In this document: positions 9,029-18,455 of the stretch, piece after piece
Layout: each line of letters begins with the position of its first letter
How positions within the stretch are numbered: the stretch's first letter is position 1
From: Mesorhizobium huakuii
GTDB taxonomy: Bacteria; Pseudomonadota; Alphaproteobacteria; Rhizobiales; Rhizobiaceae
DNA length: 64,000 bases
Direction of reading: 5' to 3'
Assembly (NCBI RefSeq): GCF_014189455.1
Contig: NZ_CP050296.1
Location: 3,220,001 to 3,284,000 of the forward strand
Notes under the pieces: model-generated
Seen by the model: only the letters and a program-made list of their open reading frames with translations
Database searches by the model: none
Told to the model about the DNA's origin: nothing
Program-made: the position numbers and the translations under genes

Positions 9029-9892
9029 ATGCAGGCGAAGTATCGTGTCGCTCTTGCAGGCCTGTTCGCCCTTTGGATGGCGCAGCCGGCTGCGGCAGCC
9101 GACCAGGCACCCAACCACGTCAGCATTCCGGCCGACGGCGAGAACGAGCCGGCGACGCTGGACGCGATGCTGTTCAAGCCGCAGGGGCAGGGGCCGTTTC
9201 CGGCGGTCGTGGCCATGCATGGCTGCAGCGGCCTGTGGAGCAGCAAGAACAAGACGGAACTCAGCCCGCGCCATGCCGATTGGGGCCAGCGCCTGGCCGC
9301 TCTCGGCTACGTCGTGATCTTTCCGGACAGTTTCGGCTCGCGCGGACTTGGCCCGCAATGCAAGAACGGCGACCGGGAGGTCGAACCCTATCGCGAGCGG
9401 GTGGAGGATGCCAACGCCGCCCGCCGCTATCTGCAGACGCTGGCCTATGTGAAGCCCGACGCCACCGCCTTGCTTGGCTGGTCGAATGGCGGCTCGACCG
9501 TCCTTTACACGGTCCGGCCGAAGGACAAACCGAAGCGGGGTTCGCCGGACTTCCGCGCGGCGGTCGCCTTCTATCCGGGCTGCTCGGCTCCGGCTGAGAA
9601 AGGCGATTGGGCGACCCGCGTGCCGCTTCTCATTGTGATGGGCGACGCGGACGACTGGACTCCGGCCGCGCCATGCAAAACGCTGGCGGACGCCAACCCC
9701 GACAGCGTCAAGCTCATCCTCTATCCCGGCGCCTATCATGATTTCGACAATGAGGCGCAGCCACTGCACGAACTGCATGGGCTGGCCTACACGGCCAATG
9801 GCGACGGTGTGGCGCATACAGGACTGAATCCGGCTGCCCGCGCGGCGGCGCTCAAGGACGTTCCCGACTTCCTCGCCGTGCTGAAGCAGTAG
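9029..9892 (+). CDS. secreted dienelactone-hydrolase-family protein
   Basis: Alpha/beta hydrolase with a Sec signal peptide ending in AAAA-DQ. The family core PAVVAMHGCSGLW carries the oxyanion region, GWSNGG holds the nucleophile (Ser, where true dienelactone hydrolases have Cys), GDADDWTP provides the Asp and GAYHDFDNE the His, so the Ser-Asp-His triad is complete. Start: ATG at 9029, about 10 bases after a GGAGGGAGG tract; a TTG six bases earlier is possible. About 287 residues. The substrate is unknown; an ester or lactone in the periplasm is likely. It is bracketed by an intact and a broken copy of the same permease 3' end, so it may have arrived with a duplication. Confidence 0.85.
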   Translation: MQAKYRVALAGLFALWMAQPAAAADQAPNHVSIPADGENEPATLDAMLFKPQGQGPFPAVVAMHGCSGLWSSKNKTELSPRHADWGQRLAALGYVVIFPDSFGSRGLGPQCKNGDREVEPYRERVEDANAARRYLQTLAYVKPDATALLGWSNGGSTVLYTVRPKDKPKRGSPDFRAAVAFYPGCSAPAEKGDWATRVPLLIVMGDADDWTPAAPCKTLADANPDSVKLILYPGAYHDFDNEAQPLHELHGLAYTANGDGVAHTGLNPAARAAALKDVPDFLAVLKQ

Positions 9893-9960
9893 GGGGCATC
9901 AGACCAACCTGACTGTCGCCGGGCAAAACGGGGCTGTTGGCTTCAATGCTAGCATGCCAA

Positions 9961-10250
9961 TGGCGGCGCCAGCCTCGGGCTGCACTATCTGCAGGAGCTC
10001 AGGCTGATCATCCTGCCGCAAGCCTTCTCGATCACCCGCGCGCCGACGGTCGGCTTCCTAGTGCAGCCCATCAAGTCGACCGCGCGGCCTTCGATCATCC
10101 TTCGAGGAGCTGGTGCGGACCTCCAACACCATCAACAACGCGACCTTCGAACCGTTCAAGGTCTACGGGCTGGTGGCGCTGATTTTCTTCGTGATGTGCT
10201 TCCCGCTGACGCAATACGCCCGTTCGCTCGAACGGCGCGCCGCCCATTGA
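9961..10250 (+). pseudogene. 3' fragment of an amino acid ABC permease (duplicate of 8584-8873)
   Basis: Reads colinearly with the last third of the permease at 8226-8873, with scattered substitutions, many at third positions. A 2-base deletion at about 10100 (ATCATCC against ATCATCGGC) breaks the frame; beyond it the copy continues to the same stop region, ending ERRAAH-stop. There is no start codon or ribosome site. The divergence suggests either an old duplication or recombination with a paralogous operon. Confidence 0.88.
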
Positions 10251-10270
10251 GTGGAGAGTATGGTCAGGAG

Positions 10271-12103
10271 TTACCCTCTGCTAAGGCCAAGACGTTTGAC
10301 CAACTCCTGCTGTTTCTCAAAGGCATCTGGTATACTTCCGTACTTCAATGATTGTGTACAATCGTCGAGTGCTTTCTGAAGTTCTCCTATCTGCATATAA
10401 GCGTAACATCGATTATTGTAGGCCACCGCCACATCATCCTTCCTGACGGACTTCTCGTCATATAGATACGTATATTTATTCAAGCTATCGATCGCCTCTG
10501 TAAACTCCTTTTTCGTATCGTATATCCAGCTGACGGTTATTGCCGCGCTCGCTCGGTAGCTATTTTCCGAATCAGCCACCGCAGTGAAATCATTCAACGC
10601 GGCGTCCATGTTTCCGAGTTCTTGATAAACGAGCCCGCGCCAGTATCTGGCTAACATGTTCCCGGAATCGTCGTCGACCGCCTTCGTGCAGTCGGCTAGC
10701 GCAGCCTTATATTCTCTCTTTTCGTAATACGCGTAGCAGATGTAGTGCTCCCAATCGACCTGGTTGCCGAGATCGAGAGCGGCGCGGCTATACGCGACAA
10801 CGTCGTCAAACCGGGACTGATAGGAAAGAGGGTCGAGCATCTGAAGATAGATCGTTGATGTTGCCAAATCCCTCGCTGCCTCATCGGGAAATTCGCTCTT
10901 GTCTATGTCTCGAAGTGCCTCCCGATTCTTCGAAATTGCGTTGTCATAGAAGCCTTTCCAAGACCAGGACTGGGCGACGACAGCGTCTATGATGTAATCA
11001 TTGTGGCCGGGATCGTTCTCGACCAACTGTGTGTCGCTGTGCATCGCGCTTGCGGCAAGTTGCAGTGCGGCGCCCGCATAAGTTTCGCCGCCGCTCGCTT
11101 GCAGCATATCGAGGAGGATGTCCTTTACGACCAATCCGAATTCATAGTGGTCGGCATGATCGTAGATTTGCAGGGCGGCAACGACCTCGTGCTCCAGGTC
11201 CGGCCCTGCCTGCTGTTTCATCAGCGTCCGGACGCAGTCTGTAGCATTGCTCCGATCACTAAAGAATACGCTGCATTCGATCGAATTGGCGATTAGGATT
11301 CTTCGGTAGAGGCTGACGTAGAGAACCTTGAGTGGAGAGTAGGGTTCTGTCTGCCCTGCATATCGATCCACGAACTGACGCATCGCCTGAACTGTTCCGC
11401 CCCAGCGCGGTTCGCGCATCGCAAGACCTTCATCATAGAGCGGGTAGTAGGCGGGAAACTTTGCAATCGCCTGCTCGAGAAAGCGCTGCTCCCCCGAAAA
11501 GTCTCCAAGGCCGCGCAAGATGATGAGCTTGAGGTAATAGGCATATGGGTTTGCGCCGTCCAATTCGATCGCACTTTCGACATCGGTCCGCGCCCGCCGC
11601 AGGTTGTCGTGAAAGGCAGCAAGGTCGGCAGGCAGCGTGTCATTGTCGAAACGATGGCCTCGTCTGAACCAGGCAGTGTCGTAGTAATACTGAGCGCGAA
11701 CAAGGGTCGGCAGAGCCGCCTGCGGATCTGCAGAAACCCACTGGCTGAGACGGGCCTCGAACCGAACGTCGTTGTCATTCGAAATTGCGGCGATAAAATT
11801 GGTAAAGGGATAGTAGCGCCAAGCCGTAATGCGGCTCTTTGCAAGCACAGCTTCGCCAACCTGGCTGGCGGCCTCATAACGACCGTCGACAATGGCGTCC
11901 CGTACGGAGCGAGCGAGTTCCGACGGCAATTTATCCTTGCGAGACTTAGCTGCGAGGTTTGGTGTCTGGGTGTCGGCAGCGGCCGGTGTTTGCCCCCGAG
12001 CGACAGCTGGGGGAAGCGATAGAAACACCATCACGACGCATAGAAGGAGAGTTGCGGTCGACCCTAAAGGCAGGTGCCAGCGCATATGTATCCGCATATC
12101 CAT
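10271..12103 (-). CDS. exported tetratricopeptide-repeat protein, unknown role
   Basis: 610 residues. A signal peptide or anchor (LLLCVVMVFLSLPPAVARG) leads into alpha-helical repeats. The middle resembles DUF4034-type helical domains (RRARTDVESAIELDGANPYAYYLKLI), and the C-terminal third holds TPR-like units such as EYKAALADCTKAVDDDSGNMLARYWRGL and ELQKALDDCTQSLKYG. A GGGAGAAG ribosome site precedes the ATG. Base composition is visibly more AT-rich than the neighbours, with AGA, ATA and TTA-type codons, which suggests recent transfer. It is probably a periplasmic scaffold or interaction protein; no enzymatic motif was seen. Confidence 0.8.
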   Translation of the reverse strand: MDMRIHMRWHLPLGSTATLLLCVVMVFLSLPPAVARGQTPAAADTQTPNLAAKSRKDKLPSELARSVRDAIVDGRYEAASQVGEAVLAKSRITAWRYYPFTNFIAAISNDNDVRFEARLSQWVSADPQAALPTLVRAQYYYDTAWFRRGHRFDNDTLPADLAAFHDNLRRARTDVESAIELDGANPYAYYLKLIILRGLGDFSGEQRFLEQAIAKFPAYYPLYDEGLAMREPRWGGTVQAMRQFVDRYAGQTEPYSPLKVLYVSLYRRILIANSIECSVFFSDRSNATDCVRTLMKQQAGPDLEHEVVAALQIYDHADHYEFGLVVKDILLDMLQASGGETYAGAALQLAASAMHSDTQLVENDPGHNDYIIDAVVAQSWSWKGFYDNAISKNREALRDIDKSEFPDEAARDLATSTIYLQMLDPLSYQSRFDDVVAYSRAALDLGNQVDWEHYICYAYYEKREYKAALADCTKAVDDDSGNMLARYWRGLVYQELGNMDAALNDFTAVADSENSYRASAAITVSWIYDTKKEFTEAIDSLNKYTYLYDEKSVRKDDVAVAYNNRCYAYMQIGELQKALDDCTQSLKYGSIPDAFEKQQELVKRLGLSRG

Positions 12104-12487
12104 GCCCGCTTCTCCCGTGACTGCTGTTGGTGGACAGCACGAAATCTAGCAATGCCATTGCCCTTCTAAGATTTGGCAAATATCCGAGCAGTATTTTTAA
12201 GGTTCATTGGTCAATCGCGGGAGCCGCCGCAGGGTTGGCGGGCCGCGGAGATGCTGGAGTGGCCGCCGGCCGCTTCGTACACTCTGGAGCAGGGCGTCTG
12301 GATCGATGATGGGATCGGGGCTTTGCGTGCGCTACCGCCAGCGGTGTCTGCTTTCAGACAACGGCAGAGCTTACCTCAACGTCCGACATGTGGCGCAAAG
12401 CAGATGTTTCGTGGGCCGACATGAAGGCTCCATTCAATGAGCCGCAATGTTAGGACATGACGGCCGCCAATCCGGCGACCGTCAGGT
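12104..12487. other. intergenic stretch without a recognised gene
   Basis: 384 bases between the TPR protein start and the MATE exporter stop. An 83-codon frame from a TTG at 12173 exists but has no ribosome site and no recognisable domain. No repeat or RNA gene was seen. Confidence 0.5.
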
Positions 12488-13891
12488 TCAATGCCCGAAC
12501 GCCAACTGCGGTGCGATCCGGTCCCGCCGCAGCCAGCGCGTCAGAAGCAGCGCCGCCACCACGGCCAGCCCTGTCGACAGGCCCATCCAGATGCCGACGC
12601 CGTGGAAGCCGAAATGGAAGGCGAGCAGCACGCCGAGCGGCAGGCCGACGCCCCAATAGCCGATCGCGGCGTAGATCATCGGCACCTTGGTGTCGTGCAG
12701 GCCACGCAGCATGCCGGCGGCCACCGCCTGCGCGCCGTCGAAGACCTGGAAAAGTGCTGCAAACACCAGGAACGATACGGCGAGCGCGATCACACGGGCG
12801 TTGGCCGGGTTGGCGAGATCGATGAAGGCGCTGATCAGCAGATGCGGCCACAGGACCATCACCAGCCCCATCAGCGCCATGAACGAGACGCCGAGGACAA
12901 AGGCGGTCCAGCCGGCGCGCGACACGCCTTCCGGATTGCCGGCGCCATGCGCAAGGCCGACACGCACCGTCACCGCCTGGTTGAGGCCGAGCGGCACCAT
13001 GAAGGAGATCGAGGCGATCTGGATGGCGATCGCATGCGCGGCCAGCGAATCCGCGTCGATCAGGCCCATCAGCAGTGCCGCCGCGTTGAAGATCGTCACC
13101 TCGAAGGCGAGGATACCGGCAATCGGCAGGCCGAGCCGCAGCAAGCCCTTGAAGCGCGGCCAGTCGGACCGCCAGAAGCGGCCGAACAGGTGGTAGCGCC
13201 GGAACTTCTTCTCCAGCATCACCACGACAGCCATGCCGACGAACATCAGCGTGCTGGACAGCGATGTGGCGAGACCCGAGCCGGCAATGCCCATGGCCGG
13301 AAAGCCGAGATTGCCGAACATGAACACCCAGTTGAAGCCGGCGTTGCAGGCGACAGCGACGAAGACGGTGATCAGCGCCCAGCCCGGCCGCTCCAGCGCC
13401 GAGATGAACGAGCGCAGCACGATATAGCCGTAGAAAGGCAGCACTGCCCATTCCAGCCAGCGCAGGTAGATGCCGGCCTGATGCGCCAGCGCGGGTTCCT
13501 GGCCCATGGCCAGCAGAATCGTCTCGCCGTGCCAGAGCACGAGCCAGATCGGGATCGAGATCAGGATCGCCAGCCACAGGCCCTGGCGCACGGTGCGGCG
13601 CAAATCGCGCACCGAATAGCGGCGACGGCCAAGCTCTGTGGCGATCATCGGCGACGTCGCCAGCATCAGCCCAAGGCCGAAGATCAGCGGCATGAAATAG
13701 AGGTTCGCGCCAAGCGCGCCGCTGGCCAGCGTATCCGCTCCAAGACGTCCCATCATCATGACGTCGGTGGCCGTCATCGCGGTCTGGCCGAGATTGGTCA
13801 GCACCATCGGCCAGGCCAGCGCCAGCGTCGCCCTGATTTCCTGGCGCCAAAGATTTTCCGGCGCGCGAGCGCCGGCTTCGATCGCAGACAT
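12488..13891 (-). CDS. MATE-family multidrug efflux transporter
   Basis: 467 residues, twelve predicted membrane helices in two similar halves, of the NorM-like branch. Visible family signatures: LAWPMVLTNLGQTAMTATDV at helix 1, GLGLMLATSPMIATELGR, and PLGLNQAVTVRVGLAHGAGN in the second half. It exports cationic drugs or dyes by Na+ or H+ antiport. The start was set at MSAIEAGA, preceded by a purine-rich GGAAAGAGCGGA; a start 21 codons further upstream is open but less likely. Divergent from the AraC gene. Confidence 0.94.
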   Translation of the reverse strand: MSAIEAGARAPENLWRQEIRATLALAWPMVLTNLGQTAMTATDVMMMGRLGADTLASGALGANLYFMPLIFGLGLMLATSPMIATELGRRRYSVRDLRRTVRQGLWLAILISIPIWLVLWHGETILLAMGQEPALAHQAGIYLRWLEWAVLPFYGYIVLRSFISALERPGWALITVFVAVACNAGFNWVFMFGNLGFPAMGIAGSGLATSLSSTLMFVGMAVVVMLEKKFRRYHLFGRFWRSDWPRFKGLLRLGLPIAGILAFEVTIFNAAALLMGLIDADSLAAHAIAIQIASISFMVPLGLNQAVTVRVGLAHGAGNPEGVSRAGWTAFVLGVSFMALMGLVMVLWPHLLISAFIDLANPANARVIALAVSFLVFAALFQVFDGAQAVAAGMLRGLHDTKVPMIYAAIGYWGVGLPLGVLLAFHFGFHGVGIWMGLSTGLAVVAALLLTRWLRRDRIAPQLAFGH

Positions 13892-14142
13892 TGTTCCGCT
13901 CTTTCCAGATACGGCACGTCGGCAAAGCGCCGGAAGCCGCATGTCAAACGGCAAAACCTTCGGTTTCGCGGCGTTTGCGTCAGCTTTTGGACGAAACGCG
14001 ACATGAAGGCAAGGGAGGAGGGACAGTGAGCGATTGAGCCAGCGCCCTTCCAGGGGTGCCGTTGCCTCGTTCCCTTGCCGGCCGTGGGCTGTTACGGATT
14101 GCCTTGGAGATCGGCAGCCAGCGAGCCCGCCGGGAGGAATGG

Positions 14143-15060
14143 ATGGCGTTCAGACAGCGAAAAAACCCGGCCGCGATCCCGCGCACAGCGCCGGCCTTCG
14201 AACATATCGTCACCGAGGCGAGCGACAGTTTCCTGTGGCGGCTCGACGACTATCCCTGGGAACGCAATGTCTGGAATTTCCACCCGGAGTACGAGATCCA
14301 TCTGCTGCGGAAATCCTCCGGCGTGGTCCTGGTCGGCGATCACATCGGCGAGTTCGGGCCGGGCTATCTGACCATCGTCGGCGGCGGCCTGCCGCATGAC
14401 TGGGTGACCGCGGTGCAGCCGGGCGAGCTGATCGAAGGGCGCGACATCGTCCTGCAGTTCGATGCGCAGAGGCTGCGTGGCTCGGCGGGCCTGTTGCCCG
14501 AACTGCGCGAGCTCGAGCCGTTCCTGGAACGGTCGCTGCGTGGCATGGTTTTTCACGGCCGCACGGCGCTGGAAGGCGCCGGACTGATGGAGCGGATGGG
14601 AACCGTGCATGGACTCGCCCGCCTCTGCCTGTTCCTCGAACTGGTCGACCTCCTGGCCAGGACCGACGAATACGAGCTCTTGTCGTCGCCGGATTTCTCG
14701 CCGGCTCTCGACGCCGCCTCGCTCGACATCATCCAGCGCACGCTGACCTATCTGTTCCAGCATTTCGCCGAGGATTTGAAGCTGCCCGACGTGGCCGAAC
14801 GCGCCGGAATGAGCGAGAGCACATTCTCGCGCTTCTTCCAGAAGAACACCGGCAACTCCTTCAGCGACCATCTCGCCAAGCTCCGGCTCTGGCAGGCCTG
14901 CAAGCTCCTGGCCGACACCGATGTCGCGATCACCGATATCTGTTTCCAGGTCGGCTACATGAACATTTCCAACTTCAACCGCGCCTTCCTGCGCAAGCAC
15001 AAGATGACGCCGTCCTCCTATCGCAAACTGTCGCGGCAGCGGCTGACGATGCGCGCATAA
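14143..15060 (+). CDS. AraC-family transcriptional regulator
   Basis: 305 residues from an ATG right after CGGGAGGA. The N-terminal cupin-like sensing domain includes NVWNFHPEYEIHLLRKSSG and GPGYLTIVGGGLPHDW; the C-terminal double helix-turn-helix includes LPDVAERAGMSESTFSRFFQ and ITDICFQVGYMNISNFNRAF, the classic AraC signature, ending near MTPSSYRK. It stands directly upstream of, and parallel to, a polyol ABC operon, so it probably activates that operon when a sugar alcohol is bound. Confidence 0.94.
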   Translation: MAFRQRKNPAAIPRTAPAFEHIVTEASDSFLWRLDDYPWERNVWNFHPEYEIHLLRKSSGVVLVGDHIGEFGPGYLTIVGGGLPHDWVTAVQPGELIEGRDIVLQFDAQRLRGSAGLLPELRELEPFLERSLRGMVFHGRTALEGAGLMERMGTVHGLARLCLFLELVDLLARTDEYELLSSPDFSPALDAASLDIIQRTLTYLFQHFAEDLKLPDVAERAGMSESTFSRFFQKNTGNSFSDHLAKLRLWQACKLLADTDVAITDICFQVGYMNISNFNRAFLRKHKMTPSSYRKLSRQRLTMRA

Positions 15061-15170
15061 GCACGCCCTGAATCAACGGCTTGGACAAAATCGATACTCA
15101 TGTGACGGAAGCCGTGGATGGCTACCGTATTTTGCGCTGCACAATGCATAAAAGTACAGGTTTGCTGCAA

Positions 15171-15191
15171 CGGGGCTTCTAGCTTGCCCCG
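15171..15191 (+). other. hairpin in the leader of the polyol ABC operon
   Basis: CGGGGC and GCCCCG with a 9-base loop, in the 240-base spacer between araC and the binding-protein gene. It could be part of an operator or a leader structure. No clear AraC direct repeats were found by eye. Confidence 0.3.
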
Positions 15192-15300
15192 ATTGAACTC
15201 CGCATTTTGGCGATGGGTGGCATGTCGCTCGGGCGATGGTGAGGATCGCAGAACCCGAGGACTTCCGCTTCCTGCGAGTGTTCCTGGAGGAGAAAAATCA

Positions 15301-16575
15301 ATGAAACCAATTCGGCTCGCTGCGGGCTTGGGCGCAGCTTTCATGCTTTCCGCTACCGTTTCCACCATCGCATTGGCGCAGGCGCCGGTCTGCTCGGCGC
15401 CGGTCAAGGTGCTGGCGCAGCCGCGCGACGGCCTGACGCTTCTGGAGGACTCCAAGGCCGAGTTCGAGAAGCTCGCCGGCGCCGGCTTCCAGATCGACTA
15501 TCTCAACGAGAACGACCGCCGGGCAAAATCGCGCGCCGATGCGTCCACGGTCGGCAATTACAACGTCTACTATGTCGACGAAGCCAATGTCGCGCTGTTT
15601 GCCTCGTCGAAATGGATCGTGCCGCTGACCGATTATTATCCGGCTGACTATGACTATGCCGACTTCGATCCCGGCCGCCAGAAGGTCGCCACCTATGACG
15701 GCAAGGTCTGGTTCGCGCCGCTGACCGGCGGCGGCGACCTGATGGTCTACCGCAAGGACGTGCTCGAAGCCGCCGGCATCCAGCCGCCCAAGACGCTGGA
15801 CGAGCTGATCGCCGATGTGCCGAAGCTGACCAATGCGGACAAGGGCATGTATGGCATCGCACTGCGCGGCGCACGCGGCTCGGGCGCCAATGTCTGGCGC
15901 TGGATGCCCTTCTTCAAGGCCTATGGCGGCCAGTGGTTCGACGGCGACAAGCCGGTCTTCAACTCGGACGCCGCGGTCAAGGCGACCGAGACCTACCTCA
16001 AGCTGTTCAAGGATTCGGCCCCCGGCACGCAGACCGGCAGCTGGGATGAATCGACCGGCGCCTTCCTGTCGGGCCAGGTCGCCATCCTCGTTGAATCGAC
16101 GCCGCTGTCGGGCATGGCGGTCGATCCGAAGACCTCGCAGGTGGTCGGCAAGATTGGCTTCCTGCCGCCGCCCTCGCCGCTGCCCGGCGGCGGTTACGGC
16201 CATGGCCTTGCCATCGCGGCGAAGGCCAATGCCGACGACGCTTCGAAGAAATGCGCCGGCCTGTTCATCGCCTGGGCGACATCGAAGGAAAACGAGAAGC
16301 GCCGGCTCGACGCTCATCAGTTCGGTGAACTGAACCGCACCAGCATCCTGTCCAGCAAGGAATTCGCCGATATCTACGGCGCCGACCTCGGCCAGGCGCT
16401 GGCCGAAACCGGCAAGGTCACGGCGGTCAACTTCTGGCAGGATCCGCGCTGGCCGGATCTCGGCGACCGCTGGGGCATCATCCTCGAAGAACTGGTCACC
16501 GGCACCCGCACCGACATTAAGGGCGGCCTCAACGAACTCGAGGCCTATGCCACCGAGCTGGCGAAGAAGAAATAG
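15301..16575 (+). CDS. sugar/polyol ABC transporter substrate-binding protein (family 1)
   Basis: 424 residues. The start follows GGAGGAGAAAAATCA. The signal peptide ends ALAQA-PV. Family features: FEKLAGAGFQIDYLNENDRR, YNVYYVDEANVALFASS, TYDGKVWFAPLTGGGDLMVYR and GTQTGSWDESTGAFLSGQVA. It binds a sugar or sugar alcohol in the periplasm. The clustered polyol dehydrogenase argues for a sugar alcohol such as xylitol, ribitol, arabitol or sorbitol; the exact ligand is not readable from sequence. Confidence 0.93.
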   Translation: MKPIRLAAGLGAAFMLSATVSTIALAQAPVCSAPVKVLAQPRDGLTLLEDSKAEFEKLAGAGFQIDYLNENDRRAKSRADASTVGNYNVYYVDEANVALFASSKWIVPLTDYYPADYDYADFDPGRQKVATYDGKVWFAPLTGGGDLMVYRKDVLEAAGIQPPKTLDELIADVPKLTNADKGMYGIALRGARGSGANVWRWMPFFKAYGGQWFDGDKPVFNSDAAVKATETYLKLFKDSAPGTQTGSWDESTGAFLSGQVAILVESTPLSGMAVDPKTSQVVGKIGFLPPPSPLPGGGYGHGLAIAAKANADDASKKCAGLFIAWATSKENEKRRLDAHQFGELNRTSILSSKEFADIYGADLGQALAETGKVTAVNFWQDPRWPDLGDRWGIILEELVTGTRTDIKGGLNELEAYATELAKKK

Positions 16576-16661
16576 AGCCATCCTCCCGCCCGTGGCGCGC
16601 GGCCCGCGGCATTGTCCGCAATGCCGGGACCTGTGCGCCACGGGAACCTTTGCTCCCTAGA

Positions 16662-16710
16662 GCAATTCCAGGAAAAGTGTGATCGGTTTTCCGTCCGGAA
16701 TTGCGTCAAA
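16662..16710 (+). repeat. palindromic intergenic repeat, second copy
   Basis: Same unit as at 8874-8926: GCAATTCCAGGAAAAGTGT, then a GATC variant centre, GGTTTTCCGTCCGGAATTGC. It lies inside the operon, between the binding-protein stop and the first permease start, so it would be transcribed as a hairpin. Confidence 0.85.
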
Positions 16711-16758
16711 ACTCTAGGAGAAATCATGCCGACACGATCGAGACGCAAGCGAGGATAG

Positions 16759-17631
16759 ATGCCAATGGCCCGACGCACGTCGCTCCCTGTCACCTTCGTC
16801 GTTCCGACCATCGCCATCCTTCTGGTGCTGTCGATGGTGCCGACGCTCTACGCCATCGTCATCGCCTTGCAGAATCGCGAGTTGAGCACACCTGATTATT
16901 CCTGGGTCTGGCTGTCGAACTTCGTCGACCTGTTCCTCGACCGCCGTTTTCTCAACGCGGTCTGGGTGTCGGTGAAATGGGAGATCGTCACCGTTGTCGC
17001 GACCATGGTGGTGGCGATCGGGCTCGGCGTGCTGATGTTCGAGGTCGCCAGCCCACGCCTGCGCAATGTCTACTGCCTGCTGTTCATCATTCCGGTGCTG
17101 TTGCCGCGCGTCTCGGCCGCCTTCGTCTGGAAATTCGCCTACCATCCCCTCTACGGCATCGCCACCTACCCCTACCGATTGCTCACCGGCGGGCTGATCT
17201 TCGACCCGCTGTCCAAGCCGGGGACGGCCTTGTTCGCCGTCGCCTCGGTCGATGTCTGGCAGTGGGGGCTGTTCTTCGCCGTCATCGTGCTGAAGCTCTT
17301 GGAAACCCTGCCGCCGCAGCCGATCGAGGCGGCGCGGCTCGACCATGCCCGGCGATGGCAGATCCACGCCTATGTCACCTTGCCAATGCTGAAGGCGCCG
17401 CTGATCAGCCTGATGTTCGTCAAGATGATCGAATCGCTGCGCTCCTTCGACCTGATCTATGTCATGACCCGTGGCGGCCCGGGCGTGGCGACCGAAACGC
17501 TCGACATGTATGCCTTCTCGCAAGGCTTCATCGAATCCGGCAAGGTCTCCTACGCCTCGGCCATGGCCGTGCTGATGATGATCGCCACGGTCATCACCTT
17601 CACCATGCTGTGGAAGCGGGTGCAGGCATGA
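16759..17631 (+). CDS. sugar/polyol ABC transporter permease (MalF/UgpA type)
   Basis: 290 residues, six membrane helices. The EAA loop reads EAARLDHARRWQIHAYVTLPM (about 191-211), followed by the family segment SFDLIYVMTRGGPGVATETL. A second ATG two codons in is also possible. Its stop overlaps the start of the next permease (ATGA). Forms the membrane pore with that permease. Confidence 0.94.
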   Translation: MPMARRTSLPVTFVVPTIAILLVLSMVPTLYAIVIALQNRELSTPDYSWVWLSNFVDLFLDRRFLNAVWVSVKWEIVTVVATMVVAIGLGVLMFEVASPRLRNVYCLLFIIPVLLPRVSAAFVWKFAYHPLYGIATYPYRLLTGGLIFDPLSKPGTALFAVASVDVWQWGLFFAVIVLKLLETLPPQPIEAARLDHARRWQIHAYVTLPMLKAPLISLMFVKMIESLRSFDLIYVMTRGGPGVATETLDMYAFSQGFIESGKVSYASAMAVLMMIATVITFTMLWKRVQA

Positions 17632-18440
17632 GACCGGGTCGCCTGATCGGCAGGATCGTGCTGGCATTTGCCGGCTTCATGGCGGTGTTTCCGCTGCTGT
17701 GGACTGCGCTCAATGCGCTGAAGAACAATGTCGACATCATCACCCGCGTGCCGCGCCTGGTGTTCACGCCGACATGGGCCAACATCGGCTATATCCTTGG
17801 CCGCGACAGCGTGCTGACCGGGCTCTACAACTCGGTCGTCGCCTGCGGCTCGGCCGTGGTGATCGGCATTGTCCTCGGCTTGCCGGCGGCTTACGCGGTG
17901 GCGCGCTATCCCAACCGCTGGGCCGGCGACATTCAGTTCTTCGTGCTGTCGCTGCGCTTCCTGCCGCCGGTGGCGGTCGCCATACCGCTGATGGTGATCT
18001 GGCTGCAGGTCGGCCTCTACGATACTTTGCCGGCGCTGATCATCACCTACTCGCTGCTCACCATCTCGGTGATCATGTGGCTCGCCATCCCCGCCTTCCA
18101 GAGCGTGCCGAAGGAGATCGAGGAAGCGGCCTTCGTCGATGGCTACGGCGCCTATTCGGTGTTCTGGCGCATCGCGTTGCCTGTCGCGGCGCGCTCCCTG
18201 GCAGGAGCGGTTGCCTTCAGCTTCGTGCTGGTCTGGAACGAATTCCTGATCGCGCTGATGCTGTCGAGTTCCAACGCCAAGACCTTGCCGATCGTCGCCT
18301 CGGAACTCTCCCAGCAAGGCATGAATGTGCCGTGGGGGATCCTCAATGCCTCGGTCGTGCTCTTGTCGCTGCCGCCGCTGCTGTTCCTCGGCGTGCTCAG
18401 CGGCTTCCTGAATTCCGTTTTCCGGCAAAAAAAGACTTGA
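17628..18440 (+). CDS. sugar/polyol ABC transporter permease (MalG/UgpE type)
   Basis: 270 residues. Starts at the ATG overlapping the previous stop; the frame is open far upstream but that part is a shadow of the first permease. The EAA loop is EEAAFVDGYGAYSVFWRIAL and is preceded by the family motif LTISVIMWLAIPAFQSVP. It ends in an A7 tract and is followed 12 bases after its stop by the dehydrogenase start. Confidence 0.94.
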   Translation: MRPGRLIGRIVLAFAGFMAVFPLLWTALNALKNNVDIITRVPRLVFTPTWANIGYILGRDSVLTGLYNSVVACGSAVVIGIVLGLPAAYAVARYPNRWAGDIQFFVLSLRFLPPVAVAIPLMVIWLQVGLYDTLPALIITYSLLTISVIMWLAIPAFQSVPKEIEEAAFVDGYGAYSVFWRIALPVAARSLAGAVAFSFVLVWNEFLIALMLSSSNAKTLPIVASELSQQGMNVPWGILNASVVLLSLPPLLFLGVLSGFLNSVFRQKKT

Positions 18441-18455
18441 TGTGAGGATTTCCCG

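Noticed and set aside
12491..14029. 512-codon plus-strand open frame
   Set aside because: Antisense shadow of the MATE exporter; composition dominated by Arg, His and Gln, as expected from GC-rich antisense reading.
16977..17627. N-terminal extension of the second polyol permease
   Set aside because: The extra 217 residues are a shadow of the first permease in another frame; the real start is the ATG overlapping the previous stop.
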